The notes below the pieces were generated by a model. The model ran no database searches and was not told where the DNA came from. It was given only the letters and a program-made list of their open reading frames with translations. The position numbers and the translations under genes were made by a program. Shown here one piece after another: positions 1 to 8,698 of a stretch of 54,945 bases of DNA. Position 1 is the stretch's first letter, and every line of letters begins with the position of its first letter. The DNA comes from JBLHKW01 sp047618565 (GTDB lineage: Bacteria > Planctomycetota > UBA1135 > GCA-002686595). Location of the stretch: contig JBLHKW010000008.1 in NCBI GenBank assembly GCA_047618565.1, positions 1 through 54,945 on the forward strand, given 5' to 3'.

Positions 1-68
1 GGCGAATGGAGTTTCCCGCGGCCAGGGTCACGGCCAGTGGAAGCCAGCGCATCCATGGAGGGTGAGCG

Positions 69-623
69 ATGAGTGCATCGGACGGTGAGACGTCAGAGAC
101 CCGACCGAGGGCGGGGCGTGCCCTCGACCCCCTGACGTCGCGCATGTACGATTCGCTCAAGTCGCTTGCCAACAAGCTTGTTGGCAAGCGCGGGGCGGAC
201 GGCGCGATCGACGCGACAGAACTCGTGCACGAGTGCTACCTGCGTCTGGCGCGCATCGACGAGTTCAAGGAGATGGACCGCGCCGAGTTCCTGGCGCTGT
301 CATCCACGTTGATCCGCAACATCCTCGTCGACCAGGCGCGCCGAAAGAATGCCGCCAAACGCGGCCATGGGTGGACCCGCATCACCCTCAGCGAGATCTC
401 AGAATCATCCAACCACCTGGAAGTCGACCTCGTCGATCTGGACCAGGCCATGCAGCTGCTGGCTCAGCGTGATGTGACCCAGGCTCGTATCGTCGAGCTG
501 CACTTCTTCGGCGGCTTGACCGGACCCGAGATCGCGCAGCTACTCGAGATTCCCAGGGCACGCGTGCACAACGAGTGGGTCATGGCGCGCGCATGGCTCC
601 ACCGGCAACTCTTCGGTGACTGA
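69..623 (+). CDS. ECF-type RNA polymerase sigma factor (planctomycete type)
   Basis: This 184-residue protein should direct RNA polymerase to a specific promoter set. The N-terminal half has the ATELVHECYLRLARI and RNILVDQARRKNAAKRG stretches of sigma region 2, and the C-terminal part has a region 4 helix-turn-helix (GLTGPEIAQLLEIPRARVHNEW). This wording is typical of the large ECF-like family of Rhodopirellula and relatives. The ATG is preceded by a GGAGG-containing ribosome site at about 57-62. It converges on the histidine kinase gene with only four bases between the stop codons. No serine/threonine kinase or anti-sigma gene, often its neighbour, lies to the right; the left side is outside the window. 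The target regulon is unknown. Confidence 0.9.
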   Translation: MSASDGETSETRPRAGRALDPLTSRMYDSLKSLANKLVGKRGADGAIDATELVHECYLRLARIDEFKEMDRAEFLALSSTLIRNILVDQARRKNAAKRGHGWTRITLSEISESSNHLEVDLVDLDQAMQLLAQRDVTQARIVELHFFGGLTGPEIAQLLEIPRARVHNEWVMARAWLHRQLFGD

Positions 624-627
624 TCGC

Positions 628-2208
628 TCAGCTGCCGCCGGGTGCGCGCGGCAAGCACAGGCGCACGCTGAACCGGGCGCCGTCGAGGTGGCCGTCGATC
701 GAACCGCCCAACTGATGGACGATCCTTCGACAGAGTGACAACCCCAGGCCGGCATGCTGGTCGAGCATGCTGCGCGAGCTGTCCGCTCGCCAGAATGCGA
801 GGAAGGCCTTCTGCCCCAGGTCGCTCGGCGCGTCGCTGACGAGGTTGGTCACGTCCAGCTGAAGGTGGTCACCCTGTTCGGTGGCTCGGAACTCGACCGT
901 CGACCCCTCATCCGCATACGAGACGGCGTTCTCGATCAGGTTCCGCAACACGCGTTCGAGCAGCGCAGGATCCGTCGACAGGACCAGCTCGGCGTCCACG
1001 TCTGTCTCGAGGGTCAGAGCGCGCCGCCGTGCGGACTCCATGTAAGGCCCGCACGCCTCCGTCAGCGACTCAACCAGGGATGTGGCGTCGCGCCGCGCTT
1101 CGATCTGGGTCGACGCCATGCGCGATAGGGTCAACATGTCCCCGACCAGGGCCTGCATCTCCTCAGTGATCGCAAGCGAGTCCTGGGCCGAGCGGCGGTA
1201 ATCGCTGGAGGACCGCTCGCGGCTGAGGGCCAGCTCCAGCGTCGAGCGCAGACCCGCCAGGGGCGTGCGCAGCTCGTGCGCCGCGTCGGCCGTGAACGCC
1301 TGTTCGCGGTCGAACGCGTCCTGGATGCGGGCCAGCAAGAGGTTCAGTTCGGCGACCACCGGTTCGAGCTCCGCCGGGGCATCCGGTAACACGAATCGCT
1401 TCTGCAAGCCGTCGCCGCCTAGACCCTCGATCTGTCGCGATAGCCGGCCGAGTGGGCGCAGACTGCGATGCACAACCCACGACAGGATCGCCGCGCAACC
1501 CACGCTGCAGGAGATCCATGCCAGCAGGAGCAACATGCGCAGACTGCGCAGGCTATCGAACAGCTCGGTCGTGTCCCCGGCCAGGACGACCTCGATGCCC
1601 TCGCCGTCGATTGCGCGGGGTCCTGCTGCCGGGCGCGGCGGGCGGTCGCGCGGACCGTCCATCCGGCCTTCCCCCGGGCGCGCACCGCGCGGCATGCCCA
1701 GGCGCTCGGGGCGGTCGAATCGATCGAACCGATCCAGCCGATCCGGCCTGCCCGAACGGCCCGGCCGACCGAGGACAAAGGCCAAAGCGCGCCCGCTGCG
1801 ACCGTCGGGTGGCAGCGTGACGTCGGAGTAGCGCAGGTCCCGGGCTTCACCGTTGATGAAGCTCATGGGTAGCGCGCCACGAGCCAGCGCGGGCAGGGAT
1901 TGTCCCTCGAATGCGTCCGAATGAACGAGCACGTCGCCATCCGGATAGCGCAGCTCGAACAGGAGGTCGGGCCTCGCGCTCGCGAGTGACTCCTGGGGGA
2001 AGGCGCTGGCGGGAGCATGGCCGACCATGCGTCCGACCTCCCGGCGCAGCACCGGCTCCAATGAACGCGCTGTGGTCAAGAGGCTGCGGTCGAAGCTGCG
2101 TCGCATCTGCGAACTGACGATCGCGTGGATGGCAAAACCACTGCTCGCCAGGAAGAGCGTGATCCCGACGATGAGCCAGACGATCAAGCGACTGCGCAGG
2201 GACCTCAT
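628..2208 (-). CDS. Membrane sensor histidine kinase (HAMP-HisKA-HATPase)
   Basis: Inner-membrane sensor kinase of 526 residues. TM1 is about residues 8-31, a periplasmic sensor follows, TM2 is about 224-246, and HAMP is about 247-300. The HisKA box FTADAAHELRTPLAGL carries the phospho-acceptor His311, and the ATPase domain has the N-box LIENAVSYAD and a GLGLSL G-box. The periplasmic sensor holds an unusual Arg/Asp/Pro/Gly-rich stretch at about residues 148-198 with DRLDRFDRFDRPERL wording. The start codon overlaps the stop of the upstream response regulator (ATGA), so the two are translationally coupled partners. The signal is not evident from sequence; QseC/PmrB-like metal or cationic-ligand sensing is only a guess. 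Confidence 0.93.
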   Translation of the reverse strand: MRSLRSRLIVWLIVGITLFLASSGFAIHAIVSSQMRRSFDRSLLTTARSLEPVLRREVGRMVGHAPASAFPQESLASARPDLLFELRYPDGDVLVHSDAFEGQSLPALARGALPMSFINGEARDLRYSDVTLPPDGRSGRALAFVLGRPGRSGRPDRLDRFDRFDRPERLGMPRGARPGEGRMDGPRDRPPRPAAGPRAIDGEGIEVVLAGDTTELFDSLRSLRMLLLLAWISCSVGCAAILSWVVHRSLRPLGRLSRQIEGLGGDGLQKRFVLPDAPAELEPVVAELNLLLARIQDAFDREQAFTADAAHELRTPLAGLRSTLELALSRERSSSDYRRSAQDSLAITEEMQALVGDMLTLSRMASTQIEARRDATSLVESLTEACGPYMESARRRALTLETDVDAELVLSTDPALLERVLRNLIENAVSYADEGSTVEFRATEQGDHLQLDVTNLVSDAPSDLGQKAFLAFWRADSSRSMLDQHAGLGLSLCRRIVHQLGGSIDGHLDGARFSVRLCLPRAPGGS

Positions 2209-2882
2209 GCGGTCGGCTCCGCAAAGACGTAGCCCTCGCCACGGCGCGTCATCAGCAGCTTCGGGCGACCACCGATCTCGATCTTCTTGCGCAGGTAGCC
2301 GATGTAGACGTCGACCACGTTACTCATGGTGGTCGAGTTCTCGTCGTAGAGGTGCTCCCAGATCTCGAGCCGCGATACGACCTGGCCGGAGCGACGCGCA
2401 AGGTATTCGAGCAGCGCGTACTCCCTGGCCGTGAATTCCACGGCATCTCCGTCGACCGTGACCGTGTGTGAGACGGTCTGGATCTCCACGTGCCCAACCT
2501 GCAGCGTGGGCGCCTTCTGGATGTACTCGCGCCGCAGGAGGGCGCGCACGCGCGCCAGCAACTCCTGCATCGCAAAGGGCTTGACCAGGTAATCGTCTCC
2601 GCCGAGATCGAGACCGCGTACACGGTCATCCAGTGCGTCCCGGGCGGTCAGGATCAACACGTGGGAGCGGCGTCCGTCGGCGCGCAGCCGGGTCAGGAAC
2701 CCGAAACCGTCGAGACCTGGTAACATCAGGTCGAGCAGGATGACGTCGTAGTCGTTGGCCTGCGCCAGCAGGTACCCGTCGTCGCCGCGCTCGGCCTCGT
2801 CCACGGAGTAACCCTCCTCGCGCAGGGCCTGGACGACCGAGACCCGCAGGGGCCGGTAATCTTCAACCACAAGCAGCCGCAT
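2205..2882 (-). CDS. OmpR/PhoB-family response regulator
   Basis: 225-residue DNA-binding response regulator. The receiver domain (1-115) shows acidic E7/D8, phospho-acceptor D51 in LLDLMLPG, T79 and K101 (DDYLVKPF). The C-terminal winged helix (about 125-222) has the typical EYALLEYLARRSGQVVSRLEI and SNVVDVYIGYLRKKIE segments. It is first in a two-gene operon with the kinase at 628-2208. No Shine-Dalgarno is visible. A TAAGAT hexamer ends six bases before the ATG, suggesting a leaderless message. The adjacent 2941-2962 direct repeat is a candidate binding site for it. Confidence 0.94.
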   Translation of the reverse strand: MRLLVVEDYRPLRVSVVQALREEGYSVDEAERGDDGYLLAQANDYDVILLDLMLPGLDGFGFLTRLRADGRRSHVLILTARDALDDRVRGLDLGGDDYLVKPFAMQELLARVRALLRREYIQKAPTLQVGHVEIQTVSHTVTVDGDAVEFTAREYALLEYLARRSGQVVSRLEIWEHLYDENSTTMSNVVDVYIGYLRKKIEIGGRPKLLMTRRGEGYVFAEPTA

Positions 2883-2888
2883 ACTTCG

Positions 2889-2894
2889 ATCTTA
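2889..2894 (-). promoter_or_regulatory. Candidate -10 element for a leaderless response-regulator mRNA
   Basis: TAAGAT on the minus strand, followed by six bases and the ATG of the response regulator. A transcription start about 6-7 bases downstream would fall on the start codon. No ribosome binding site fits in between. Confidence 0.45.
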
Positions 2895-2940
2895 GCCCCC
2901 TGAAGGCGCCTCACCGGTCGCGGGGCCACATTAGTTGCCG

Positions 2941-2962
2941 CTCTCATCTTCCTCTCATCATG
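2941..2962. promoter_or_regulatory. Tandem 11-bp direct repeat, candidate OmpR/PhoB-type operator
   Basis: Two adjacent 11-mers, CTCTCATCTTC and CTCTCATCATG, share their first eight bases. Head-to-tail half-sites with 11-bp phasing are what OmpR/PhoB-family dimers bind. The site lies between the divergent response regulator and cytochrome c peroxidase genes, so autoregulation or control of the peroxidase is possible. This is inferred from position and pattern only. Confidence 0.4.
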
Positions 2963-3046
2963 TATCGCCTATCTGGTCGGAACGTATACGTGATCGGCTC
3001 CGTCCATCAGACGCACCGCCCAGCCCGCAGCCAGAAACAATCGAGC

Positions 3047-4678
3047 ATGAAACGCAATCTGTCCCTCCACCTGCTTGTCCTCATCGGGGTGTCCCAGGCC
3101 CCCGCGGTCGCCCAGCTTGGCGCGCCCCCGGTTCCGTCCGAGAACCCGATGAGCGAGTCGAAACGCATCCTGGGCAAGGCCCTGTTCTGGGACGAGCAGC
3201 TCTCCAGCGACAACACGATGGCGTGTGGCACCTGTCACATTCCGTCGAGCGGCGGATCGGACCCGCGCATGGGACCCGGTTCGGTGCACCCGGGCATCGA
3301 CGGAGTGTTCGGCTCCCCCGATGACAAGCTCGCCTCCCCGGGCGTGCTGCATGCGAACAACCGTGACAACTTCGTCCCGGACGGCACGTTCGGATTCGAG
3401 CCCCAGGTCACGGGTAGGCGTGCTCCGACCATGGCGGGCGCGGCCTTCTTCCAGTCGCTGTTCTGGGACGGGCGCGCCACGGGCGAGTTCGTGAACCCGG
3501 AGACCGGCACCATCAGCATCGCCGTCGGCGGCGCACTGGAATCCCAGGCCGTGGGCCCGATCTTGAGTTCGGTCGAGATGGCTCACGCGGGCCGGACCTG
3601 GGATGACGTACGCACGAAGCTGGAGGCAGCCAGGCCGCTGGCCCTCGCGTGGGACCTGCCCGCGGATCTGGCCGCAGCTCTCGCGCCGGAACCGAGCTAC
3701 GGCGATCTGTTTGCGGACGCGTTCGGGGACCCGGACATCACGGCCGAGCGGATCGGGTTCGCGATCGCGACCTATGAACGGACGCTCATTCCCAACCAGA
3801 CCCCGTGGGACCAGTTCCAGGCGGGCAACACGAATGCGCTGACCGCGCAGCAGGTTCAGGGCATGAACGCCTTCAACGGAGGCGCACGCTGCAACCAATG
3901 TCACAGCGGCCCCCTGTTCAGTGACGGCCAGTTCCGGAACATCGGCGTGCGACCCCTCGTCGAGGACCGAGGACGCCAGGAAATCACCGGGAACCCGGGC
4001 GATCGCGGCCGCTTCAAGGTTCCGACCCTGCGCAACGTCGAGCTGCGTGGGCGCTGGTTCCACAACGGCGCGCCGCCGCTTGCCAACCTCAACGCTGTCG
4101 TGAACTTCTACCGCGGCGGGGGAGGTCCATTCGACAACAACAAGGATCCGATCCTCGACGGCCTCAACTTCCCGCCCCAGGTCGCGACCAACATCACCGC
4201 CTTCCTGCGCGCCCTCACGGATCCGCGCGTCGAGAACGAGCTGGCCCCCTTCGACCGCCCCCAGCTGAACAGCGAGCGCCCCGTCGACAACCCGCGCCTG
4301 GTCGGAAGCGGCGTGCCCGGCGCAGGCGGGATCATCCCGCAGCCGATCGCAGTCGTGCCCCCGAACCTGGGCAACGAGGACTTCAAGATAGGTGTACGCG
4401 CTGGGCGCGGCGGAGCGACCGCGTACCTGCGCTGGTCCATGGACCCTACGCAACCCGGTCGCGTGCGGGGCACGGCCGGACTCTTCGACATCTCGCCGCG
4501 CCGCATCGTGCGCCTGGCAGGCGCCGGCCCCGGAGAGGGCTTCGCGACCTTCCACGTCCCCATGCCGAACGACCCGGCCCTCATCGGCGTCCGCTCCTTC
4601 ATGCACTGGGTCGTCCTCGACCCCGCCGCCCCGATGGGCCGCGCCAGAACGCAGCCGATCGAACTGAGCTTCTTTTGA
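3047..4678 (+). CDS. Secreted dihaem cytochrome c peroxidase family protein
   Basis: 543-residue exported protein of the CcpA/MauG superfamily, which reduces H2O2 or oxidises a partner using two c-type haems. A signal peptide spans about residues 1-22 (ends PAVAQ). Haem sites are CGTCH at 60-64 and CNQCH at 282-286. Family stretches FWDGRATG (139-146), KVPTLRNVELRGRWFHNG (324-341) and VVNFYRGGG (351-359) are present. The C-terminal 130 residues beyond the catalytic fold have no recognised motif. I chose the ATG at 3047 because it starts a clean signal peptide; the frame is open further upstream (2960). Likely periplasmic. Electron partner unknown. Confidence 0.9.
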   Translation: MKRNLSLHLLVLIGVSQAPAVAQLGAPPVPSENPMSESKRILGKALFWDEQLSSDNTMACGTCHIPSSGGSDPRMGPGSVHPGIDGVFGSPDDKLASPGVLHANNRDNFVPDGTFGFEPQVTGRRAPTMAGAAFFQSLFWDGRATGEFVNPETGTISIAVGGALESQAVGPILSSVEMAHAGRTWDDVRTKLEAARPLALAWDLPADLAAALAPEPSYGDLFADAFGDPDITAERIGFAIATYERTLIPNQTPWDQFQAGNTNALTAQQVQGMNAFNGGARCNQCHSGPLFSDGQFRNIGVRPLVEDRGRQEITGNPGDRGRFKVPTLRNVELRGRWFHNGAPPLANLNAVVNFYRGGGGPFDNNKDPILDGLNFPPQVATNITAFLRALTDPRVENELAPFDRPQLNSERPVDNPRLVGSGVPGAGGIIPQPIAVVPPNLGNEDFKIGVRAGRGGATAYLRWSMDPTQPGRVRGTAGLFDISPRRIVRLAGAGPGEGFATFHVPMPNDPALIGVRSFMHWVVLDPAAPMGRARTQPIELSFF

Positions 4679-4732
4679 TACCTGACGTCCGCTAACCGGT
4701 TCAATCAGCACCCTTCAACGTCAGGCATCCTC

Positions 4733-6058
4733 ATGATTCTCTCACTACTTGCTCTAACGCTATCACTCCAGACCACGCAACTACCTCCGGCCAGGGACGC
4801 GGCCACCCTGCGGCCGACTCCAAAGTCCCCCAACATCGTCTTCATCCTTGCCGACGACTTCGGCGTCAACATGGTGCGTGCGTACGGAGAGGCGAGCACG
4901 CCTCCCTGCACTCCGAATATCGACGGCCTGGCCGGCGAGGGACTGCTGTTCCGCAATGCCTGGGCCAACCCGGTGTGCTCGCCCACACGCGCAGCCGTGC
5001 TGAGTGGCCGCTATGGTTTCCGGACGGGTGTCGGGACGCCTGGCGCCGGTGCCGTGCTCGACCTGTCGGAAACGACCCTGCCCGAGGTACTGGCGGGCTA
5101 CGAGAGTGCGTGCGCGGGCAAGTGGCACCTGGGCGGCAACAACATCGACCATCCGAACCAGAGCGGCTTCGACCACTACGCCGGTGCGATCGGTGGCGGT
5201 CTTCCGGACTACGGTGCGTGGACCAAGGTCACGGATGGCAGTGCGGACATGGTGACGACCTACGCCACGACCGATACGGCGAACGAAGCCATCGGGATGA
5301 TCCAGACGATGCAGGAGCCCTGGTTCATGTACGTGGCCTTCAACGCGCCGCACACGCCTTTCCACGAACCGCCCACGAACCTGTGTCCGACGCCGACCTG
5401 TGTGGATTCCTACTGTGGCAACCTGGGTCCCAATCCGACCAACGCGGAACTGGCCAAGGCCATGGCAGAAGCCATGGACCACGAGATCGGGCGCTTCCTG
5501 ACCACGCTCGACGGGATCGACCCGAACGCGATGGTGATCTTCATGGGCGATAACGGCACGGCGCGCCAGGCCACCGAGGCCCCGTTCATCCCGACGCGCG
5601 CCAAGGGCACGCCCTATGAAGGTGGTGTGAACGTACCCCTTATCGTGCGCGGTCCGGGTGTCCAGCAGGGCGAGTGTCAGGGCCTCGTGTCCCCGACCGA
5701 CATCTTTGCCACGGTCGCAGACCTCGCCGGTGTGCGTGTGCGCGGCAGCAGCACGGTCGGCCAGGACGGTGTCTCACTCGTGCCCTACTTCTCGAACCCG
5801 AGCGCCAGCCTGCGCCAGACTGCCTACGCCGAGAAGTTCAGCCCCAACGGAGGCTCTCCGCCATTCGCCGACCACTCGCGGACGGTGCGCAACGAGCGCT
5901 ACAAGCTGATCCGGGTCACGGGTGAGCCGGACGAGTTCTACGACCTCCAGCTCGATGCCTTCGAGAACACCAACCGGCTGGGAATCGGCCTCAATGCACG
6001 CGAGCAAGCGGCATTCGACGAGCTCGAGGGCGTGCTGCAGACGCTGGGCGTGGACTGA
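4733..6058 (+). CDS. Secreted sulfatase (arylsulfatase family)
   Basis: 441-residue sulfatase that should hydrolyse sulfate esters, in planctomycetes usually of algal polysaccharides. The formylglycine motif CSPTR is at 82-86, metal-binding D41/D42 in FILADDFG, KWHLGG at 130-135, and FMGDNG holds the C-terminal metal residues. The short hydrophobic N-terminus (MILSLLALTLSLQ) is a probable signal peptide. The Cys of CxPxR needs conversion by a formylglycine-generating enzyme not encoded here. It is transcribed after the peroxidase with 54 bases between them and ends at a strong terminator. Substrate cannot be told from sequence. Confidence 0.92.
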   Translation: MILSLLALTLSLQTTQLPPARDAATLRPTPKSPNIVFILADDFGVNMVRAYGEASTPPCTPNIDGLAGEGLLFRNAWANPVCSPTRAAVLSGRYGFRTGVGTPGAGAVLDLSETTLPEVLAGYESACAGKWHLGGNNIDHPNQSGFDHYAGAIGGGLPDYGAWTKVTDGSADMVTTYATTDTANEAIGMIQTMQEPWFMYVAFNAPHTPFHEPPTNLCPTPTCVDSYCGNLGPNPTNAELAKAMAEAMDHEIGRFLTTLDGIDPNAMVIFMGDNGTARQATEAPFIPTRAKGTPYEGGVNVPLIVRGPGVQQGECQGLVSPTDIFATVADLAGVRVRGSSTVGQDGVSLVPYFSNPSASLRQTAYAEKFSPNGGSPPFADHSRTVRNERYKLIRVTGEPDEFYDLQLDAFENTNRLGIGLNAREQAAFDELEGVLQTLGVD

Positions 6059-6067
6059 GCATCGACA

Positions 6068-6108
6068 GCGCGGTCGACCCCGCCCGGGATCGGCCGCGCG
6101 GTTTTTTT
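6068..6108 (+). terminator. Rho-independent terminator after the sulfatase
   Basis: A 10-bp stem (6068-6077 with 6090-6099, one G-T pair), a 12-base loop, and a run of seven T at 6102-6108. It lies just after the sulfatase stop and before bshC. Confidence 0.85.
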
Positions 6109-6146
6109 CGGGATCCAGCGGGCTCCCGGCGGCCTAATAGTGGGCC

Positions 6147-7820
6147 ATGGTGACCCGCAGCAACAACGCCGAGGCCCTGCGCCCGAAGATCGTGCGCGAG
6201 CACCTTCCGGCCGACATCTTCGGACTCTCCAATGTGGCCCGCGCCGGTCTGGCCCAGGGCATGGATTTCGGTCCGGTTCCAGTGCCGCGACGCCTGAGCG
6301 ATCTGGTGCCGCCCAAGGACCGCCACGATGTCGCCGAGCGCCGGGCGCTGGCGCGCGTCATCGGCCAGGGGCTCGACGCCGTGGACCCGCCTGACCGCGT
6401 GCGCACGTCGCTCAACGTCCTCGCGAACCCGGACGTGTTCTGCGTCGTAACGGGACAGCAGCCGGGTTTCCTCGCTGGCCCCCTGTACTCGCTTTACAAG
6501 GCTATGCAGGCCGCGAAGCTGGCGCACGAACTGAGTTCCCAATGGGGTCGACCTGTGGTGCCGATCTTCTGGAACCACGGTGACGACCACGACATCGCGG
6601 AGGTGCACCACGCCTGGCAGCTCAATCGCAATCTCGACATCCAGAAGATCGGGATCGCGGGCCTGTCGTCGGGTCGTTTGCCGGTCTCGCGCATCGTGAT
6701 GGATGCGCAGCTGCAACGCCTGCCCGCGCTGCGTGAATCGTTGACGGGGATCTTCGAGGAGCACGCCTTCACGGAAGAGGCCCTCGACCTGCTCCTCCCA
6801 CGCGATGGAGAGACGCTGGTGCGCGCCTTCACGCGCGCGTTGACGGTGCTGCTGGGAGAGCACGGCCTGGTGGTCGTGGAGCCCGACTGGATCCGTGCGA
6901 GCATGGGCTCGCACCTGGCACAGGTCGTGTCGGCGGGAGTCTTCGACGGTCTCGAAGCGGGGTCCAGGGAACTGCACGCGGCGGGTCTTGAGCCCGGAAT
7001 CGCGATCGAAGAGGCAGCCCTGGTCTACCGGGTCGATGGTGACGGGCGCCGCGCACTGCGCGCCGGGGGCGAGGGCTTTCGGTTCGACGAGGAACCCGGG
7101 TCGCGCACGGCTGCGGAGCTGGCGGCCGAGATCGTGGCGGATCCCGAGGGTTATTCACCGGGCGCGCTGCTGCGCCCACTGGTCCAGGATGCCGTATTCC
7201 CGACCTGTGCCTACATCGGGGGCCATGGCGAGCTGGCCTACCATGCCCAGCTGGGCGCGCTGCGCGATGCCTGTCATCTGCCGCGCGTGCCCTTCGTGCC
7301 CCGGGTTTCGGCGACGTTGCTCGACGAGGCCACACGCAGTTCCCTGCAACGCCTGGAGCTCGAACTGCGCCAGGTGCTCCAGGACCCGAGCGTTCTCGAC
7401 GACGAGCTGGAAGCGCCGCAGGGCACACCGGAGGTCGTGGCAGCACTGCGCGCCAGCGCGGAGCGGGCGGCGACGGAGATCGCGAGCCACCGCCAGGAAC
7501 TCACCAAGCTCGACCACGGCCTGGGATCGAACCTGGGCCGGACCGCGAACCAGATCCGAGCGCTGGTCGAGAAGATCGCCTCCAAGGCGGAGCGTGTGCA
7601 CGCGAACTCGACCGGCAAGGGCAAGCGCCACACGCGCCGGCTCACGGGCATGCTCATGCCGCGCGGCCTGCCCCAGGAGCGCGTGCTCGGCCCGTTGCAG
7701 TTCACGGCACGCTTCGGCAAGGCCTGGGTCGACGCCCTTTACGCGGACTGGCCGGCGCTCTCCAGCGAACACCTCGCGATCCAGATGCATGCTCCGGAAG
7801 GGCAGACCGATGAAACTTGA
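6147..7820 (+). CDS. bshC: Bacillithiol synthase, cysteine-adding enzyme BshC
   Basis: 557 residues, close to the usual BshC length of about 540. BshC joins L-cysteine to glucosaminyl-malate, the last step of bacillithiol synthesis. Diagnostic segments are VVTGQQPGFLAGPLYSLYK (about 101-118), FWNHGDDHD (141-149) and PTCAYIGGHGELAYHAQL in the middle. The C-terminal part (about 430-500) is helical with many charged residues, consistent with the family coiled coil. It overlaps bshB1 by 11 bp, so the two are translated together. bshA lies two genes downstream, completing the pathway in one locus. Confidence 0.93.
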   Translation: MVTRSNNAEALRPKIVREHLPADIFGLSNVARAGLAQGMDFGPVPVPRRLSDLVPPKDRHDVAERRALARVIGQGLDAVDPPDRVRTSLNVLANPDVFCVVTGQQPGFLAGPLYSLYKAMQAAKLAHELSSQWGRPVVPIFWNHGDDHDIAEVHHAWQLNRNLDIQKIGIAGLSSGRLPVSRIVMDAQLQRLPALRESLTGIFEEHAFTEEALDLLLPRDGETLVRAFTRALTVLLGEHGLVVVEPDWIRASMGSHLAQVVSAGVFDGLEAGSRELHAAGLEPGIAIEEAALVYRVDGDGRRALRAGGEGFRFDEEPGSRTAAELAAEIVADPEGYSPGALLRPLVQDAVFPTCAYIGGHGELAYHAQLGALRDACHLPRVPFVPRVSATLLDEATRSSLQRLELELRQVLQDPSVLDDELEAPQGTPEVVAALRASAERAATEIASHRQELTKLDHGLGSNLGRTANQIRALVEKIASKAERVHANSTGKGKRHTRRLTGMLMPRGLPQERVLGPLQFTARFGKAWVDALYADWPALSSEHLAIQMHAPEGQTDET

Positions 7821-8523
7821 CCTGCTCGTGATCGGCGCACATCCCGACGACGCCGAGATTTCGGTCGGCGGCACGATCCTGCGCGCCACCCGCGCGGGCG
7901 GGAAGGTGGGCGTGGTCGACATGACCCGCGGCGAGATGGGTTCGCGCGGAACGATCGAGGATCGTGACCGCGAAACGGCGGCGGCCAGCGAACTCATGGG
8001 CCTGGCCTGGCGCCACAACATGGACCAGCCCGACAGCCGCGTGCAGGCGAGCGTCGGCCTGCGCGAGGACCTGGCGCGGATCCTGCGCGAGACGCGACCC
8101 GACGTGGTGATCACCCACCACAGCGACGACCTGCATCCAGATCACTGCGCCACGGGCGAGGTCGTGCGCCAGGCCTGGTACCTGGCCGGGCTGATGCGCG
8201 CCGCAACCCTGGCGGGCGGGCCGCCCGGCTTCCGACCCGCGCGCCTCTACCACTTCATGAGCCACATCGACTTCACGCCGACCTTCGTGGTCGACGTGGG
8301 CGACGTCTGGGAGAAGAAGCTGGCCGTCGTGGGGTGTTACGGTACGCAACTCGCGCCTGCGGATGACCAGGACAAGGGCGAGCACTTCCTCTTCGGAGCC
8401 GATATCCTGCAGCGCATCGAGAGCAAGGCGCGCTACTTTGGAGAGAAGATAGGGGCCACTTATGGAGAACCTCTACTCCACATCGGCCCATTGCCCATGT
8501 CGGACCCGCTGATCCCCGGTTGA
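7810..8523 (+). CDS. bshB1: Bacillithiol biosynthesis deacetylase BshB1
   Basis: 237-residue LmbE-family zinc deacetylase that removes acetate from GlcNAc-malate to give GlcN-malate. Zinc motif AHPDD is at residues 11-15 and the second His motif HHSDDLHPDH is near 102-111. The segments VDMTRGEMGSRGT and MGLAWRHNMDQPDS also match BshB1. The ATG at 7810 lies inside the end of bshC, giving an 11-bp overlap. LmbE relatives also act on mycothiol or other GlcNAc conjugates, but bshC and bshA next door settle the role. Confidence 0.93.
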   Translation: MKLDLLVIGAHPDDAEISVGGTILRATRAGGKVGVVDMTRGEMGSRGTIEDRDRETAAASELMGLAWRHNMDQPDSRVQASVGLREDLARILRETRPDVVITHHSDDLHPDHCATGEVVRQAWYLAGLMRAATLAGGPPGFRPARLYHFMSHIDFTPTFVVDVGDVWEKKLAVVGCYGTQLAPADDQDKGEHFLFGADILQRIESKARYFGEKIGATYGEPLLHIGPLPMSDPLIPG

Positions 8524-8562
8524 CCCGACTGCGCACCTCCCACGGGCCGCGCTCTCCGCGTG

Positions 8563-8615
8563 CACGCACCCGAATTCTGGCGCCCTGACGGCGGTTGCGG
8601 CGTTTCGGGTGCGTG
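8563..8615. repeat. Perfect 12-bp inverted repeat between bshB1 and parA
   Basis: CACGCACCCGAA at 8563-8574 pairs exactly with TTCGGGTGCGTG at 8604-8615. The 29-base interior contains a small CGCC/GGCG helix. No T-run follows, so it may be a processing site, a protein site or an inefficient terminator. Confidence 0.55.
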
Positions 8616-8698
8616 TTCGCCAATCCGTCGGGTTAAGGTGGCGGCCTCCCGCCAAAGCGGCTGCTCCGGCACTCGACGGGGCCTACTGGAACGGCTGA

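Noticed and set aside
2969..4711. 580-codon frame antisense to the cytochrome c peroxidase
   Set aside because: It mirrors a clear gene with haem motifs on the plus strand; long antisense frames are expected in GC-rich DNA.
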